From positions 1 to 38,732 of IMG/VR virus record IMGVR_UViG_3300019458_000620: DNA of 38,732 nt; one strand, written 5' to 3'. Position numbers and translations under genes: made by a program. Below the pieces are notes generated by a model. It was not told the DNA's origin. It made no database searches and worked only from the letters and a program-made list of their open reading frames with translations. Position 1 is the stretch's first letter. Each line of letters starts with the position of its first letter. Source of the DNA: a virus. Shown piece by piece: positions 20,961 to 29,855 of this stretch.

Positions 20961-22477
20961 GCGAAGCGCGCCTGACCGCGTATGAACGGGCCGAGAAGTC
21001 CTGCGCGCTGGCCACGCGAAAGACCAAGGCGAAACAGCAGCTCGCGGCGTCGATGGCGGCGAGCAAAACGGAGTTGGCCGCTAAGGCCGCGTTGAGCCCG
21101 GCACTTTTCGCCTTGGGCGCGGGCACAGACGAGCAGGGTTTCCGGCGCATCGGCGGGCACAACACGCTGCGCGAGCTGAACCCGGCGATGCAGCGCCGGA
21201 TGCAGGACGTGTGCTTCTACCTTTCGGTGTGCACGCCTTTCGGCGAGGGCATCATCCGCGTGCTCACCGACTACGTGGTGGGTGAGGGCTTTCAGCTCGT
21301 CGCGGAGCACCCGGACCTGCAGGTGTACCTCGACACTTTCTCGCGCGATCCGGTGAACAACCTGGCGGCGAACCTCCCGCAGTTCTGGCGGGAGCTGATG
21401 ATCTTCGGCGACCAGTGCCTGCCCGCCGTGGAAAACCCTGTGGACGGGTTTGTGCGCCTGGGCACGGTGGATGCCGGCGACATCGAGGCGGTTGAGTTCG
21501 GGACGCTAGTCACCGGCAACCCGGCGCTGCGCCCCGTCTCGCTGCCGGTGAACGTAAAGCTCGTGGACCTGCCGGGCCAGCCCGGCGCGCGCCTGCGCAT
21601 CGCGCAGACCGAGAAAGTGATGGTGAGCGCGCGGGAGTACGACGGGACGTGCTTCTACTTCGCCATCAACCAGGTGCGCGCGGCCTCGCGCGGCATCAGC
21701 GAGCTCTTCGTGCTGGCCGACTGGTCGGACGTGTTCGACCAGATGATCATGGACTTCGCCGACCGCGTGCGGTTCCTGAACGCGTTCGTGTGGAACTACA
21801 CCTTGAACGGGGCCGACGACAAGAAGGTGAACGATTACCTGGCCTACCTGCGCAAGAACCCGCCGAAGCAGGGCGGCTTCCAGGTGCACAACGACTCGGT
21901 GAAGATCGAAACCCTGACGCCGGATTTCAAGGGCGCGGACATGAGCGAGGTCGCCAAGCTGATGAAGGCCTACGGTCCGGGCGCGAAGGGATTGCCGCCG
22001 TGGTTCTTCGGGGACCCGATGGACGCGAACCGCGCGGCCAACGAAGTGATGGAAGGGCCCAGCGGGAAGATGCTCACGAACAAGCAGGGCTTTTTCAAGC
22101 GGTGCGTGGTTTCCGTGGCGGACTACGCCATCGACCGCGCTGTAGCGCGCGGCACGCTGCTCCCGTCCATCCCGCGCGCCTACAAAGTGGTGACGCCGGA
22201 CATCAGCGTGAAGGATATGCAGAAGTCGTCGGCGACCCTGCAGAGCGTCGGCAACTCGCTGGGTGTGGCGCAAGACCGCGGGTGGATTCGGGCGGAAACG
22301 GCCGCGCGCGCTTACCACCTGGCTCTGGGCCAGATCGGCGTCGAGGTGGATTCGCAGCGCGAGTTCCGGGAGGCCCAGACAGAGAAGGCCGACCGGGACG
22401 CGCGCGAGCAGGATGCGCTGGCCGAGCAGGCCGAGCTGGCGCGCGCTCTGGAGGCGGAACGGAGGCCGGTGCAGTAA
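20957..22477 (+). CDS. Portal protein
   Basis: The 506-residue protein forms the ring through which DNA enters the head. It starts after GGGAGGG. Portal features include an N-terminal helical arm, the segment CTPFGEGIIRVLTDYVVGEG, a beta-rich core (LGTVDAGDIEAVEF), and the stem-clip region around QVRAASRGISELFVLADWSD. The helical crown/C-terminal region (FGDPMDANRAANEVMEGPSG) follows. Its length is normal for phage portals of this kind. It follows the large terminase and precedes the F-like gene. Confidence 0.9.
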   Translation: MSEARLTAYERAEKSCALATRKTKAKQQLAASMAASKTELAAKAALSPALFALGAGTDEQGFRRIGGHNTLRELNPAMQRRMQDVCFYLSVCTPFGEGIIRVLTDYVVGEGFQLVAEHPDLQVYLDTFSRDPVNNLAANLPQFWRELMIFGDQCLPAVENPVDGFVRLGTVDAGDIEAVEFGTLVTGNPALRPVSLPVNVKLVDLPGQPGARLRIAQTEKVMVSAREYDGTCFYFAINQVRAASRGISELFVLADWSDVFDQMIMDFADRVRFLNAFVWNYTLNGADDKKVNDYLAYLRKNPPKQGGFQVHNDSVKIETLTPDFKGADMSEVAKLMKAYGPGAKGLPPWFFGDPMDANRAANEVMEGPSGKMLTNKQGFFKRCVVSVADYAIDRAVARGTLLPSIPRAYKVVTPDISVKDMQKSSATLQSVGNSLGVAQDRGWIRAETAARAYHLALGQIGVEVDSQREFREAQTEKADRDAREQDALAEQAELARALEAERRPVQ

Positions 22478-23400
22478 TGGCCAACCTGCAATTCTCGGCG
22501 AAGGTGCGGGAGCTGATCCGGCAGTCGCGTCAGATCGAAGCGCCGGCGCGCCGGCGCATCCTCGAGCTGCTGGACGAGGCGCGCAAACGCATCGCCGGCG
22601 AGCTGGCCGGGATGGACCCGCTGCGGCCGCAGGCTGTGCAACTGCGCCAGTTGCGCAGCTCCATTGACGCGGCCTTCGAGCACTTCCGCCAGCAGGCCAC
22701 CATTACGGCGCAGGCGCTCGAGCGCCAGGGCTTTGAGTTCGGCGTGAAGATCGCCGAGCAGCCGCTGGACGCCGGCGGGCTGCGCGTCCCGGTAGCCGGC
22801 CAGGGACTCACCGGCGTTTCGCGGAACACACTGCAAATCGCGCAGGACTTCACCGCCGACCTCATCAGCAATCTCTCACGGGATGCGGCCGGCAAGGTGA
22901 ACGCGGCGCTGCAGCGGGCGTTCCTCGGCGGGCAAAAGCTCACGGACATCATCGAGCAGGTTGCAGAAGGCCTCGGCGGCAAAGGCCCGTTAGACATTTT
23001 CTCGAAGGTCGGCGAGCGCGCCGTGAACGTGACTATCAACGAGATCAAGCGCGGCTTCTCCATCGCAGGGCAGGCGCGGATGGAAGAGCTGGGTGAGCGC
23101 TTTCCGGAGATGCGCAAGCAGTGGCGCTGGGTGAACGTGGGGCAAGAGCCGCGCATGGACCACAGGCTGGCTCCACCCGAAGGGGCCAACGGGCAAATTC
23201 AGCGCGTGGACGAGCCGTTCCTGGTCGCCGGCGAGGAGCTGATGTTTCCGCGCGACCCGAACGGCTCTGCGGAAAACACGATCAACTGCCACTGCATTTC
23301 GGTGCCGTACTTCGACGCCGATGCGTTCAAGCCGAGCGAGCGGCAGAAGACTTTGCTGCGCGATCTGGGAATCGAAATCAGCGTGGACCGCGCTGCCTAA
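22477..23400 (+). CDS. Head morphogenesis protein (Mu F-like)
   Basis: The 307-residue product belongs to the phage head morphogenesis (SPP1 gp7/Mu F) group, minor head proteins linked to the portal and early infection. The C-terminal domain shows the family pattern: NVTINEIKRGFSIAGQARME, then QWRWVNVGQEPRMDHRLAPP, and NTINCHC (N270, C271, H272, C273). The N-terminal part is helical. The ATG shares its first base with the TAA of the portal gene. No peptidoglycan or ADP-ribosyltransferase domain is fused. Confidence 0.88.
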   Translation: MANLQFSAKVRELIRQSRQIEAPARRRILELLDEARKRIAGELAGMDPLRPQAVQLRQLRSSIDAAFEHFRQQATITAQALERQGFEFGVKIAEQPLDAGGLRVPVAGQGLTGVSRNTLQIAQDFTADLISNLSRDAAGKVNAALQRAFLGGQKLTDIIEQVAEGLGGKGPLDIFSKVGERAVNVTINEIKRGFSIAGQARMEELGERFPEMRKQWRWVNVGQEPRMDHRLAPPEGANGQIQRVDEPFLVAGEELMFPRDPNGSAENTINCHCISVPYFDADAFKPSERQKTLLRDLGIEISVDRAA

Positions 23401-23419
23401 ATCGGTCCGAGGAGGAATC

Positions 23420-23830
23420 ATGGCACCTGAAGTTCAAACCCCGGCCCCGCCGGAGATTCTGCCCGCGCCCTTGCAGGCGCAGTGGCGCAAGACCTATGCC
23501 GAGGCGCTGGAGCAGGCCAAGGCGGACGAGCCCGATGATCCGGCGCGGCAGAAGATGCTGGCACGCCGCGAAGCCAACCGGCTGCTGCGCACCCCGAAGC
23601 TCACCAGCTACGAGGACGCGGCGGGGCTGAAGGACTGGCAGGTGATCTCCCGCGTCGAGGCGGACGGCGTTCTCAAGGGCGTCACCTTCGACGGGAAGAA
23701 GTTCCGCTTCCCGGTCCCGGCGAAGCGCGCCGGCGGCAAGCCCGCGGCCAGCTACGCCGAGCTCGAGGAACAAGCCGCCGCGAAAAGGCGCGACCACGAA
23801 GCGGCTGCCAAGGGCCAAGACGGACGCTGA
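23420..23830 (+). CDS. Small hypothetical head-region protein
   Basis: ATG 23420 follows GAGGAGG. The 136-residue product has LPAPLQAQWRKTYAEALEQA then DDPARQKMLARREANRLLRT, reminiscent of ChaB-like helical domains found near prohead protease genes. A short beta segment follows (DGVLKGVTFDGKKFRFPVP), then a charged helical tail. It lies between the F-like protein and the protease/capsid fusion, so a role in head assembly is likely. The exact function is unknown. Confidence 0.68.
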   Translation: MAPEVQTPAPPEILPAPLQAQWRKTYAEALEQAKADEPDDPARQKMLARREANRLLRTPKLTSYEDAAGLKDWQVISRVEADGVLKGVTFDGKKFRFPVPAKRAGGKPAASYAELEEQAAAKRRDHEAAAKGQDGR

Positions 23831-23867
23831 CGCTGCCGCCGCGCAGAAGTAGGCCCAGGAGGGCACG

Positions 23868-26138
23868 TTGACGCTGACCACCGACGAGCTGCGGCGGCGA
23901 ATCGCTGCCGCGCTCGCTGAAAAGAAGAGCGCGCTGCTGCCGGGCGAGTTCACTGCTCGCCTGGCCGCAGCGGCTGAAGGCGACGGCTGGGTGTGGTCGG
24001 TGGTGGTCTGCAAGGCCGGCTGGGGCAACGCCCACGTCTGGGGCCCGGAGGAATACGCACGGCGGCCGCAGTACATCCCGCGCGAGGTCTTGCCGCAGAT
24101 TGCGGCCGCGGTCAACGGGGCGCGCTTCCGCCGGCGGCACCCGCTGGAAGATGAGGGCGATGGCGAGGGCATCCCCGACCTGGTCGCGGGCTGGGTGGAC
24201 AACGCACGCGTCGTTGGCGACGAGGTGCACGCCGACGTCCACCTGCTGCCTACGGAAACAGAGATCCGCGCGCGACTGCTGGCCCTTCGCGAGGCCGGCC
24301 AGATGGGCCTGTTCAACGTTTCGCTGCTCACCTACTTCCGCGGCCGCGCCGACCGAATCGAAGGGCGCGATGCGCTGGTGATCGAGCGCATCCACAAGGT
24401 GATCGCTCTCGATATGTGCGCCGAACCCGGATGGGGCGGCAAGTTCTTGGAGACGCGGCTGGCCGCGTCTCTGCGAGATTTCCCCGACGCTCTCGGGGAA
24501 GAAAACGGCACGCCGGTCAACGGCGCTGACCGAAACAAGGGAGGGACGATGAAGCAACGCATTTTGGCATTGCTCGCAGTGCTGGCATCGTTCGCCTCGG
24601 ACCGCGCCGCACAGCTCCAGGCGGGGCTGGACAGCGTGCCCGAGGCGGAGCTGCCCAAGCGCTTCGAGCAGGTGGTGGACGCTTTCGTCGAATGCTCGAA
24701 CGGAGCCTTCGCGCATGCCAACACCGGAAAGGGCCAGGACCCCGAGCTGATCAAGCGGGTGCACGAAGCGCTCGCCAAGCTGGGCGAACTGCTCAAGCAG
24801 GGCGGCGGCGGCGAAGAGTTCCTGGCGAAGGCGAACGCGGCCCTCGACGAGGCCAAGCGCATCCAGTTCGGCAACGTGCTGGACGCGCGACTGAAGGCCG
24901 CCGCGCTTCCGGAGGAAGCCGAAACCATCGTGCGCGGGCACTTCAAGGACCGCGTCGCCGACGAAAAGGCGGTAGACGCGGAGATTGCCGTGGTGAAGGC
25001 GGCTTTCGCGAAGTACAGCCAGATCGGGCGCGTCAGCGACGCTTCGCCAGTCACGATGGGCCTCGACACCCAGGAGAAGCTGCAGCTCGCGATGGACGGG
25101 ATGATGGGCGTGAAGGCGGCGCAGGGCAAGGGTGTGCCGGCTTTCCGCGGCATCCAGGAAGCGTTCATCGAGATCACCGGCAGCCGCGACTTCGCCGGCA
25201 TCGCGTCGGGCGGGTTGTATCGCGTACGAGCGGCGATCACCACGGCGTCGCTGCCGCAGATCCTGCTCAACTCGATGACCAAGCGGTTGCTCCAGGACTA
25301 CATGGCCATCGGGTGGAAGGGTTTGGACCGCCTGGTCCGGTTCGTGGGCGTCACCGACTTCAAGACGCAGGACCGCGTGCGGCTCGGGTACTTCCCGGAC
25401 CTCGCGACCGTGGCTGAGGACGCTGGGTACGTGGAAATCGCCAATCCCACGGACGAGAAGATCAGCTACGCCGTGTCGAAGAAGGGCAACCTCTTCACGC
25501 TGACCGAAGAGACCATCCGCAACGACGATACGGGCAAGCTGCGCTCGATCCCGGAACGCCTGGCGCGCGCCGCGATCCGCACCGCCAAGCAGGCGGTGAC
25601 GGACAAGCTGATTACGCCCGGCAACTACGACCCGGACGGCGTGGCGGTGTTCCACGCGACCCACGGCAACCTGGGCTCGGTGGCGCTTTCGGCCGCCGAG
25701 CTCGATGCGCGCGAGGTGGCGATCTTCGGCCAGACTGAACCGGACTCCGGGAAGAAGCTCGGCTTCCGGATCAACTACATCGTCGTGCCGATCAACCTGG
25801 ACTCGACGGCGCGGCAAATCAACAACAACGACGAGGCCTCGAACAACTGGGCCGGCCGCTTCGGCGCGGTGGGCGAGCAGTATCCGGGCGGCATCATCGT
25901 CGACGAGCAGCTCGCCGACACCAATGACTGGTACTACGGCACCGACGAAGCGCCGCCGCTGGAAATGGGCGTGCTCGACGGCGCTGACGGCCAGCCGCCC
26001 GTGCCGCAAATCCTCCTGGCCAACGACCCCACCGTGGGCCAGCAGTTCACGAACGACCGCGCGCAGTACAAGGTGCGCACGGTGTTCGGTCTGGACTGGA
26101 TCGACTTCCGCGGCATCGGCAAGAACGTCGTGGCGTAG
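23868..26138 (+). CDS. Prohead protease-scaffold-major capsid fusion
   Basis: The 756-residue ORF starts at TTG 23868, fixed by AGGAGG at five bases. Residues 1-220 are a prohead protease, with HPLED (H91) and NVSLLTYF (S152) as probable catalytic His and Ser. Residues 228-400 are a charged helical scaffold (ELIKRVHEALAKLGELLKQG). From about residue 420 it is an HK97-fold major capsid protein of the Mu gpT kind (FRGIQEAFIEITGSRDFAGI, then VFHATHGNLGSVALSAAELD). Such fusions are known in some phages. Odd here: the linker NKGGTM is encoded by AAGGGAGGG-ACG-ATG, a full ribosome site and start, so a separate 529-residue scaffold-capsid product from 24549 is likely. Self-cleavage would free the capsid. 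Confidence 0.92.
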   Translation: MTLTTDELRRRIAAALAEKKSALLPGEFTARLAAAAEGDGWVWSVVVCKAGWGNAHVWGPEEYARRPQYIPREVLPQIAAAVNGARFRRRHPLEDEGDGEGIPDLVAGWVDNARVVGDEVHADVHLLPTETEIRARLLALREAGQMGLFNVSLLTYFRGRADRIEGRDALVIERIHKVIALDMCAEPGWGGKFLETRLAASLRDFPDALGEENGTPVNGADRNKGGTMKQRILALLAVLASFASDRAAQLQAGLDSVPEAELPKRFEQVVDAFVECSNGAFAHANTGKGQDPELIKRVHEALAKLGELLKQGGGGEEFLAKANAALDEAKRIQFGNVLDARLKAAALPEEAETIVRGHFKDRVADEKAVDAEIAVVKAAFAKYSQIGRVSDASPVTMGLDTQEKLQLAMDGMMGVKAAQGKGVPAFRGIQEAFIEITGSRDFAGIASGGLYRVRAAITTASLPQILLNSMTKRLLQDYMAIGWKGLDRLVRFVGVTDFKTQDRVRLGYFPDLATVAEDAGYVEIANPTDEKISYAVSKKGNLFTLTEETIRNDDTGKLRSIPERLARAAIRTAKQAVTDKLITPGNYDPDGVAVFHATHGNLGSVALSAAELDAREVAIFGQTEPDSGKKLGFRINYIVVPINLDSTARQINNNDEASNNWAGRFGAVGEQYPGGIIVDEQLADTNDWYYGTDEAPPLEMGVLDGADGQPPVPQILLANDPTVGQQFTNDRAQYKVRTVFGLDWIDFRGIGKNVVA
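24537..24551 (+). promoter_or_regulatory. Internal ribosome-binding site and start at the protease/scaffold junction
   Basis: AAGGGAGGG is followed after three bases by ATG 24549, in frame with the upstream protease. The site sits exactly at the domain boundary. It would produce excess scaffold-capsid relative to protease, like the nested scaffold genes of Mu (Z in I) and lambda (Nu3 in C). Confidence 0.65.
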
Positions 26139-26167
26139 TTGTCGTGACGCCAAGGTGAAACCCGGGC

Positions 26168-26194
26168 CCCGGCCCGATGAAGAATCGGGCCGGG
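26168..26194 (+). terminator. Hairpin after the capsid gene
   Basis: There is an 11-base-pair perfect GC-rich stem (CCCGGCCCGAT / ATCGGGCCGGG) with the 5-base loop GAAGA. No T-tract follows, so it may attenuate, process or stabilise the transcript rather than terminate it. Confidence 0.45.
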
Positions 26195-26219
26195 CGAGCT
26201 CCAACAAGGAGGGAGCCAA

Positions 26220-26609
26220 ATGCCGAGAGAGAGAATCCGCCGGTTCAGCGTGGCCTACCCGATTGGGGACGGCAACCTGGCCGCCGGCGTTGACAAGTTC
26301 ATTCACGTCGTGCGCTTCCGGTGCCGGCTGCTGGAAGTGACGCTGTCGTTGCGAACCACGGGCGGCACGTCGGGGAACACGGACGTGGACGTGAACAGGG
26401 ACGGATCGAGCATCCTGACAGCGCCGGGCCTGCGCATCGCGCAAGGAGCGGCCACCAAGCACGTCACGGCCGCGCCGGCGGCCGCAGCGGGACACCCCAG
26501 CGGCCTGGACTGCGCTCCGGGCCAAACGATCAGCGGCGACATTGACGCCATCCCGGGGACTGCTTCCACGGGCGGCGTGGTGACGCTGCATTTCGCGGTG
26601 ACCGACTGA
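26220..26609 (+). CDS. Capsid decoration-like protein
   Basis: ATG 26220 follows AAGGAGGGA. The 129-residue product is beta-rich with little charge (FIHVVRFRCRLLEVTLSLRT, then GQTISGDIDAIPGTASTGGV) and ends VTLHFAVTD. Small beta-rich proteins directly behind the major capsid gene usually decorate or cement the head, or form head fibres. I recognise no specific family, so the role rests on position and composition. Confidence 0.62.
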   Translation: MPRERIRRFSVAYPIGDGNLAAGVDKFIHVVRFRCRLLEVTLSLRTTGGTSGNTDVDVNRDGSSILTAPGLRIAQGAATKHVTAAPAAAAGHPSGLDCAPGQTISGDIDAIPGTASTGGVVTLHFAVTD

Positions 26610-26655
26610 AGGACGGGGCTCCGCGCCGGGCGGGGCCCCGAAAGATTAGGACGCG

Positions 26656-27357
26656 ATGCCGACGCTTGAACAATTCCAGCAGCGCGTGGACAAGGTCGTC
26701 CAGGACGCGGGGGCCCTGCTGGTTGCCGACGCGCGCGACGCCTTCATCGAGCAGGCCATCACCCAGCGCTATTCGAAGGACCGGCCCATCGAGAAGGTCA
26801 CCGACGTGAACGGCAACGGCACCGCGCTCGTGGCGGTGCCTTCCGGCTGGGAGGACGGCTTCTCGCGCCTTGATGACAGCGAGGGCATCGAGTACCCGAA
26901 CGGCAATGTGCCGCCGACTCACCTCGAAGCCGACGAGTGGCGGATGTACCGCGAGCCGGGCGCGCTGAAGATCATGCTGCTGGCGGCGAAGCCCACAGCG
27001 AGCGAAGTCATCCGGCTGAAGTGGACCGCGCGCCACTCCGCCGATGGGACCACTGTGCCGGCGCACGACTTCGAGGCGGTGGCCGACTACGCCGCGTCGC
27101 TGGCCTTTGCGGCGCTGGCCGCGAAGCACGCGCAGACCGGCGACGCGACGCTCTCCGCGGACACGGTGAACTACCGCTCGAAGCAGCAGGAGTTTTCCGC
27201 GCTGGCTCGCGCCGCGGCGAAACGCTACTACGAGCACCTGGGCATCGACCCGGAAAAGCCGGAAGGCGGCGGGCCGGCGCTGGCCATCGGTGAGACGGAT
27301 CTCGACATCGGCGGCACCGGCGTGGACCGGCTGACGCATCCGGCGAGGACGCGATAG
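26656..27357 (+). CDS. Head-tail connector / adaptor-like protein
   Basis: The 233-residue product starts at ATG 26656 without a clear ribosome site, 46 bases after the decoration gene; a GC-rich imperfect hairpin lies between them (26614-26640). The N-terminal helical part (MPTLEQFQQRVDKVVQDAGA) and the later KWTARHSADGTTVPAHDFEA then YAASLAFAALAAKHAQTGDA fit the helical adaptor/connector proteins placed after capsid genes. The last residues are glycine-rich. It is most likely a head-completion protein. Confidence 0.65.
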   Translation: MPTLEQFQQRVDKVVQDAGALLVADARDAFIEQAITQRYSKDRPIEKVTDVNGNGTALVAVPSGWEDGFSRLDDSEGIEYPNGNVPPTHLEADEWRMYREPGALKIMLLAAKPTASEVIRLKWTARHSADGTTVPAHDFEAVADYAASLAFAALAAKHAQTGDATLSADTVNYRSKQQEFSALARAAAKRYYEHLGIDPEKPEGGGPALAIGETDLDIGGTGVDRLTHPARTR

Positions 27358-27891
27358 ATGGCTTGGAAGATCACCATCAAGGGCGCGAAGGAGGCCACCG
27401 CCGCGGTGCAAGCGGCGATCCGCGCGGGGATGCGCGACGGCCTCGAAGTGGCCGGACAGGTGGGCAAGGGTTTCGTGCAGGAGTTTATCCGCACGCCGCT
27501 CTTTGGGAAGCCCGCGGCCTACGCCACGGGGATCATGCACGACGCCATCGCGGCCGAGTTCCAGGGCGCGCCGGCGGAGGGCATTTTCGGCCGCGAGGTG
27601 ATCTTCGCCCAGCCGCCGGCCGACCAGTACGCCGAGTACGTCGAGACCGGCACGCGGCCGCACATGCCGCCGGTGAAGGCGCTGCTCTTGTGGGTCAAGT
27701 TGAAGTTCGGCGCGCAGGACGAAAAGAGCGCGCTGGGCATCGCGTGGGCCGTGGCCAAGACCATTGCCAAGCGCGGCACCCAGGGGCACTGGATGTTCGC
27801 GAGGGCGTTTCGCCGCCTCGAGCCCATGCTGCAAGGCATCCTCGAGCGCGGCATCGGGGGCGCACTCGAACGCGCGGGGGTGGGCAAGTAG
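27358..27891 (+). CDS. HK97 gp10-like tail/neck protein
   Basis: The 177-residue protein has the gp10 pattern: ATG directly after the previous stop, MAWKITIKGAKEATAAVQAA, then GLEVAGQVGKGFVQEFI, YAEYVETGTRPHMPPVKALL and the C-terminal RGTQGHWMFARAFRRLEPML. In the family these form the head-tail junction or tail completion. Length is typical. The next gene begins right at its end. Confidence 0.82.
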   Translation: MAWKITIKGAKEATAAVQAAIRAGMRDGLEVAGQVGKGFVQEFIRTPLFGKPAAYATGIMHDAIAAEFQGAPAEGIFGREVIFAQPPADQYAEYVETGTRPHMPPVKALLLWVKLKFGAQDEKSALGIAWAVAKTIAKRGTQGHWMFARAFRRLEPMLQGILERGIGGALERAGVGK

Positions 27892-28365
27892 ATGGCGTTG
27901 GCGGACATCAAGGCGCGCATCGCCGACCGCATAAAGACGGTGCAGAACATCGGCAACGTGCACACCCGCGCGGTGAACGTGAAAACGGCCGAGGGGAAGA
28001 AGGCCGTGCTGCATGGCGCGCAGAACCGGCTGCACGCCTGGCTGGTGACGCGGGAATCGTTCACCCCGACCGACGAGACGCAGAACCAGTCGCTACAGCG
28101 GAAGAAGACGAACATCGTCGTGCGCGGGTTCCTTTCGGTGCACGACGGGAGCGACAGCGAGGCCGTATTCGACACGCTGATTGAGGACGTGGCCGCCGCG
28201 ATCAACGACGACCGGCAGCCGGCCGGCGCCGGCGGCACGAAGCTGAGCGGCTTGGTGGCCAGTTGCGACCCGCCGTACCTGCGCACACAAGACCACCGCG
28301 AATACGCGGACACGCTGTGCCACTACTGCGAGATCGTGGTGCCGATCGAGGAGGACGTGCAATGA
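27892..28365 (+). CDS. Tail terminator-like protein
   Basis: The 157-residue product follows the gp10-like gene without a gap. It starts LADIKARIADRIKTVQNIGN and ends with a strand-rich CHYCEIVVPIEEDV. The alternating pattern around KKTNIVVRGFLSVHDGSDSE is like tail-terminator proteins (Mu gp37/lambda gpU-like) that cap the tail tube. Position between gp10-like and tube genes agrees. Sequence identity cannot be confirmed by eye. Confidence 0.62.
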   Translation: MALADIKARIADRIKTVQNIGNVHTRAVNVKTAEGKKAVLHGAQNRLHAWLVTRESFTPTDETQNQSLQRKKTNIVVRGFLSVHDGSDSEAVFDTLIEDVAAAINDDRQPAGAGGTKLSGLVASCDPPYLRTQDHREYADTLCHYCEIVVPIEEDVQ

Positions 28366-28622
28366 CACGCGAAGACCGAGTGAGCGTGAGGTTGGGGCCT
28401 GGCGCCGGCGCCGGCGAGGTGAACTTCGTCGCAGGGGAAAAGTACGCCCTGCGGCTCGGGCCGGGCGAAACGAAAGACGCGTGGGACAACAACGGCGCGC
28501 CGATCACACGCGCGGAGTTCGAGAAAGTGCTGGCGCGGGAGCAGGACGCTGAGGAGCGGCCGGTGTTTGAAGCCGTCGAGCCGGCTCACACGGCGGCTGC
28601 CGCGCAAGCCCAGGACGAGTAG
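28362..28622 (+). CDS. Small hypothetical tail-region protein
   Basis: ATG 28362 follows GAGGACG and overlaps the previous stop (ATGA). The 86-residue product has a short beta-rich half (RVSVRLGPGAGAGEVNFVAG, then KYALRLGPGE) and an Ala/Glu-rich tail. It may be a small accessory of the tail tube. No family is recognised. Confidence 0.55.
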   Translation: MTREDRVSVRLGPGAGAGEVNFVAGEKYALRLGPGETKDAWDNNGAPITRAEFEKVLAREQDAEERPVFEAVEPAHTAAAAQAQDE

Positions 28623-28639
28623 AAAAAGCGAGGTGACGC

Positions 28640-29704
28640 ATGGCTGTTCCATCGAGAGTTGAGGATCGCATCATGCTGGTGACTTCGCACCTGAAGCAGG
28701 CGAACTTCGCCACACTGGTGACGGATGCCAACTTGCAGACCGGGCAGCGCCGCGCATTGTCCGGGCCCATCTTCGCGCATCCAGCGCTGAGCTTCTGGAA
28801 CAACCTGGAGCTGACCGGAAAGGGCCACGACTACCTGACGCAGCAGGTCGAGGTGGAGCGGAACGTCGCAGACACCCTCTCGTTGCCCGGCGACACCTTC
28901 ATGCTGGGTTGGGGCGTGTTCTTTGGCATGGGCAAGGTGACGACCACCACGCCCAACGGCGGCAACCCCACGGCCAAGCTGCACACAGGCAAGCCCCTTG
29001 ATCCGGGAGTGGACGGCAGCGAGTTGCCGGTGGCCACCATCTACCGCGAGTGGGCCAACGCGGCTGCGGCCAAGGGCCGCATTCACTCCATTGCGGTGCC
29101 GAGCTTCCAGATCACGCTGCCGGCGTCACAACCGGTGCGCCTGGAGTGCTCGATTGTGGGCTCGGGGCAGGAGACCACCGGCGCGCTTTCGACGCCGCCG
29201 GCGCTGCCGGCGTCTCTCGACCTGCTGCTCTCGAACAACCTGGTATTCCGCCGGGGGACGCAGGGCTCCCCGAGCGATGTGACCTCGCGGGTGATCCGCG
29301 GCAGCGTGCGCGTGGGCTTCGGCTGGGGGCTCGAGGAGGAGCTACGCCGCACGGCGGGCAGCGGGCTGTACGCCGCACGCTCGGTGATCTCCACGCCGCA
29401 GCCGTTCATCGAGTGGTCGGAGTTGGTGGACGACACGGACGTGACCGTGCACTCGAACTACCTGGCGCAATCCGTCGAGGAGGTCAAGGGCACCGTGCAA
29501 GGCACGGTGATCGGCGGCGGGCCCGAGACGCACCAGCTCGAATTCCGGATGCTGGCCGCGAGGGTGAAGATCACCGGGAAATCGCAGGTGGGCAAATACA
29601 CGGTGTACCAGTTCCGCGCCGGCATCGAGGACGCAGCCAAGGAAGGTGCGAACGACGTCTTCACCATCGCCGTGCAGAACACGCAGACGACCTACGGGAC
29701 GTAG
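28640..29704 (+). CDS. Major tail tube protein
   Basis: The 354-residue product follows a GAGGTGAC site. It is beta-rich and, in the centre, shows VPSFQITLPASQPVRLECSI, VIRGSVRVGFGWGLEEELRR and TVHSNYLAQSVEEVKGTVQG. The size and location (after the terminator-like gene and before the chaperone-like and tape-measure genes) point to the tail tube of a siphovirus-type transposable phage. No tail sheath gene is present anywhere in the window. Confidence 0.72.
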   Translation: MAVPSRVEDRIMLVTSHLKQANFATLVTDANLQTGQRRALSGPIFAHPALSFWNNLELTGKGHDYLTQQVEVERNVADTLSLPGDTFMLGWGVFFGMGKVTTTTPNGGNPTAKLHTGKPLDPGVDGSELPVATIYREWANAAAAKGRIHSIAVPSFQITLPASQPVRLECSIVGSGQETTGALSTPPALPASLDLLLSNNLVFRRGTQGSPSDVTSRVIRGSVRVGFGWGLEEELRRTAGSGLYAARSVISTPQPFIEWSELVDDTDVTVHSNYLAQSVEEVKGTVQGTVIGGGPETHQLEFRMLAARVKITGKSQVGKYTVYQFRAGIEDAAKEGANDVFTIAVQNTQTTYGT

Positions 29705-29823
29705 GCCAGGAATCGCGCGGCACGGGCGCTTCCCCAGCGCAAACAAGCTGGCCGCGAAAGCAGTCGCAGGGCGTCGGCACTTGAGCCACGCAGCGCGCTC
29801 GCAACTCCCGCGAGCCGCAAGCC

Positions 29824-29855
29824 TGAGACACCAAACAGAAGGAGGAGGTGTCTCA
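29824..29855 (+). promoter_or_regulatory. Start-site hairpin containing the ribosome-binding site
   Basis: Arms TGAGACACC (29824-29832) and GGTGTCTCA (29847-29855) pair perfectly and include the A of the ATG at 29855. AAGGAGGA lies in the 14-base loop and the GG runs into the stem. The fold would alter access to the start, a plausible translational switch. Upstream 29705-29823 holds no gene that I can support. Confidence 0.65.

Noticed and set aside
23682-26591. Reverse-strand ORF of 969 codons opposite the capsid gene
   Set aside because: It is produced by GC codon bias antisense to a strongly supported gene; no start site or motif supports it.
26614-26640. Imperfect GC hairpin between the decoration and connector genes
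   Set aside because: Only a 6-base outer stem is certain and no T-tract follows; too weak to list as a terminator.
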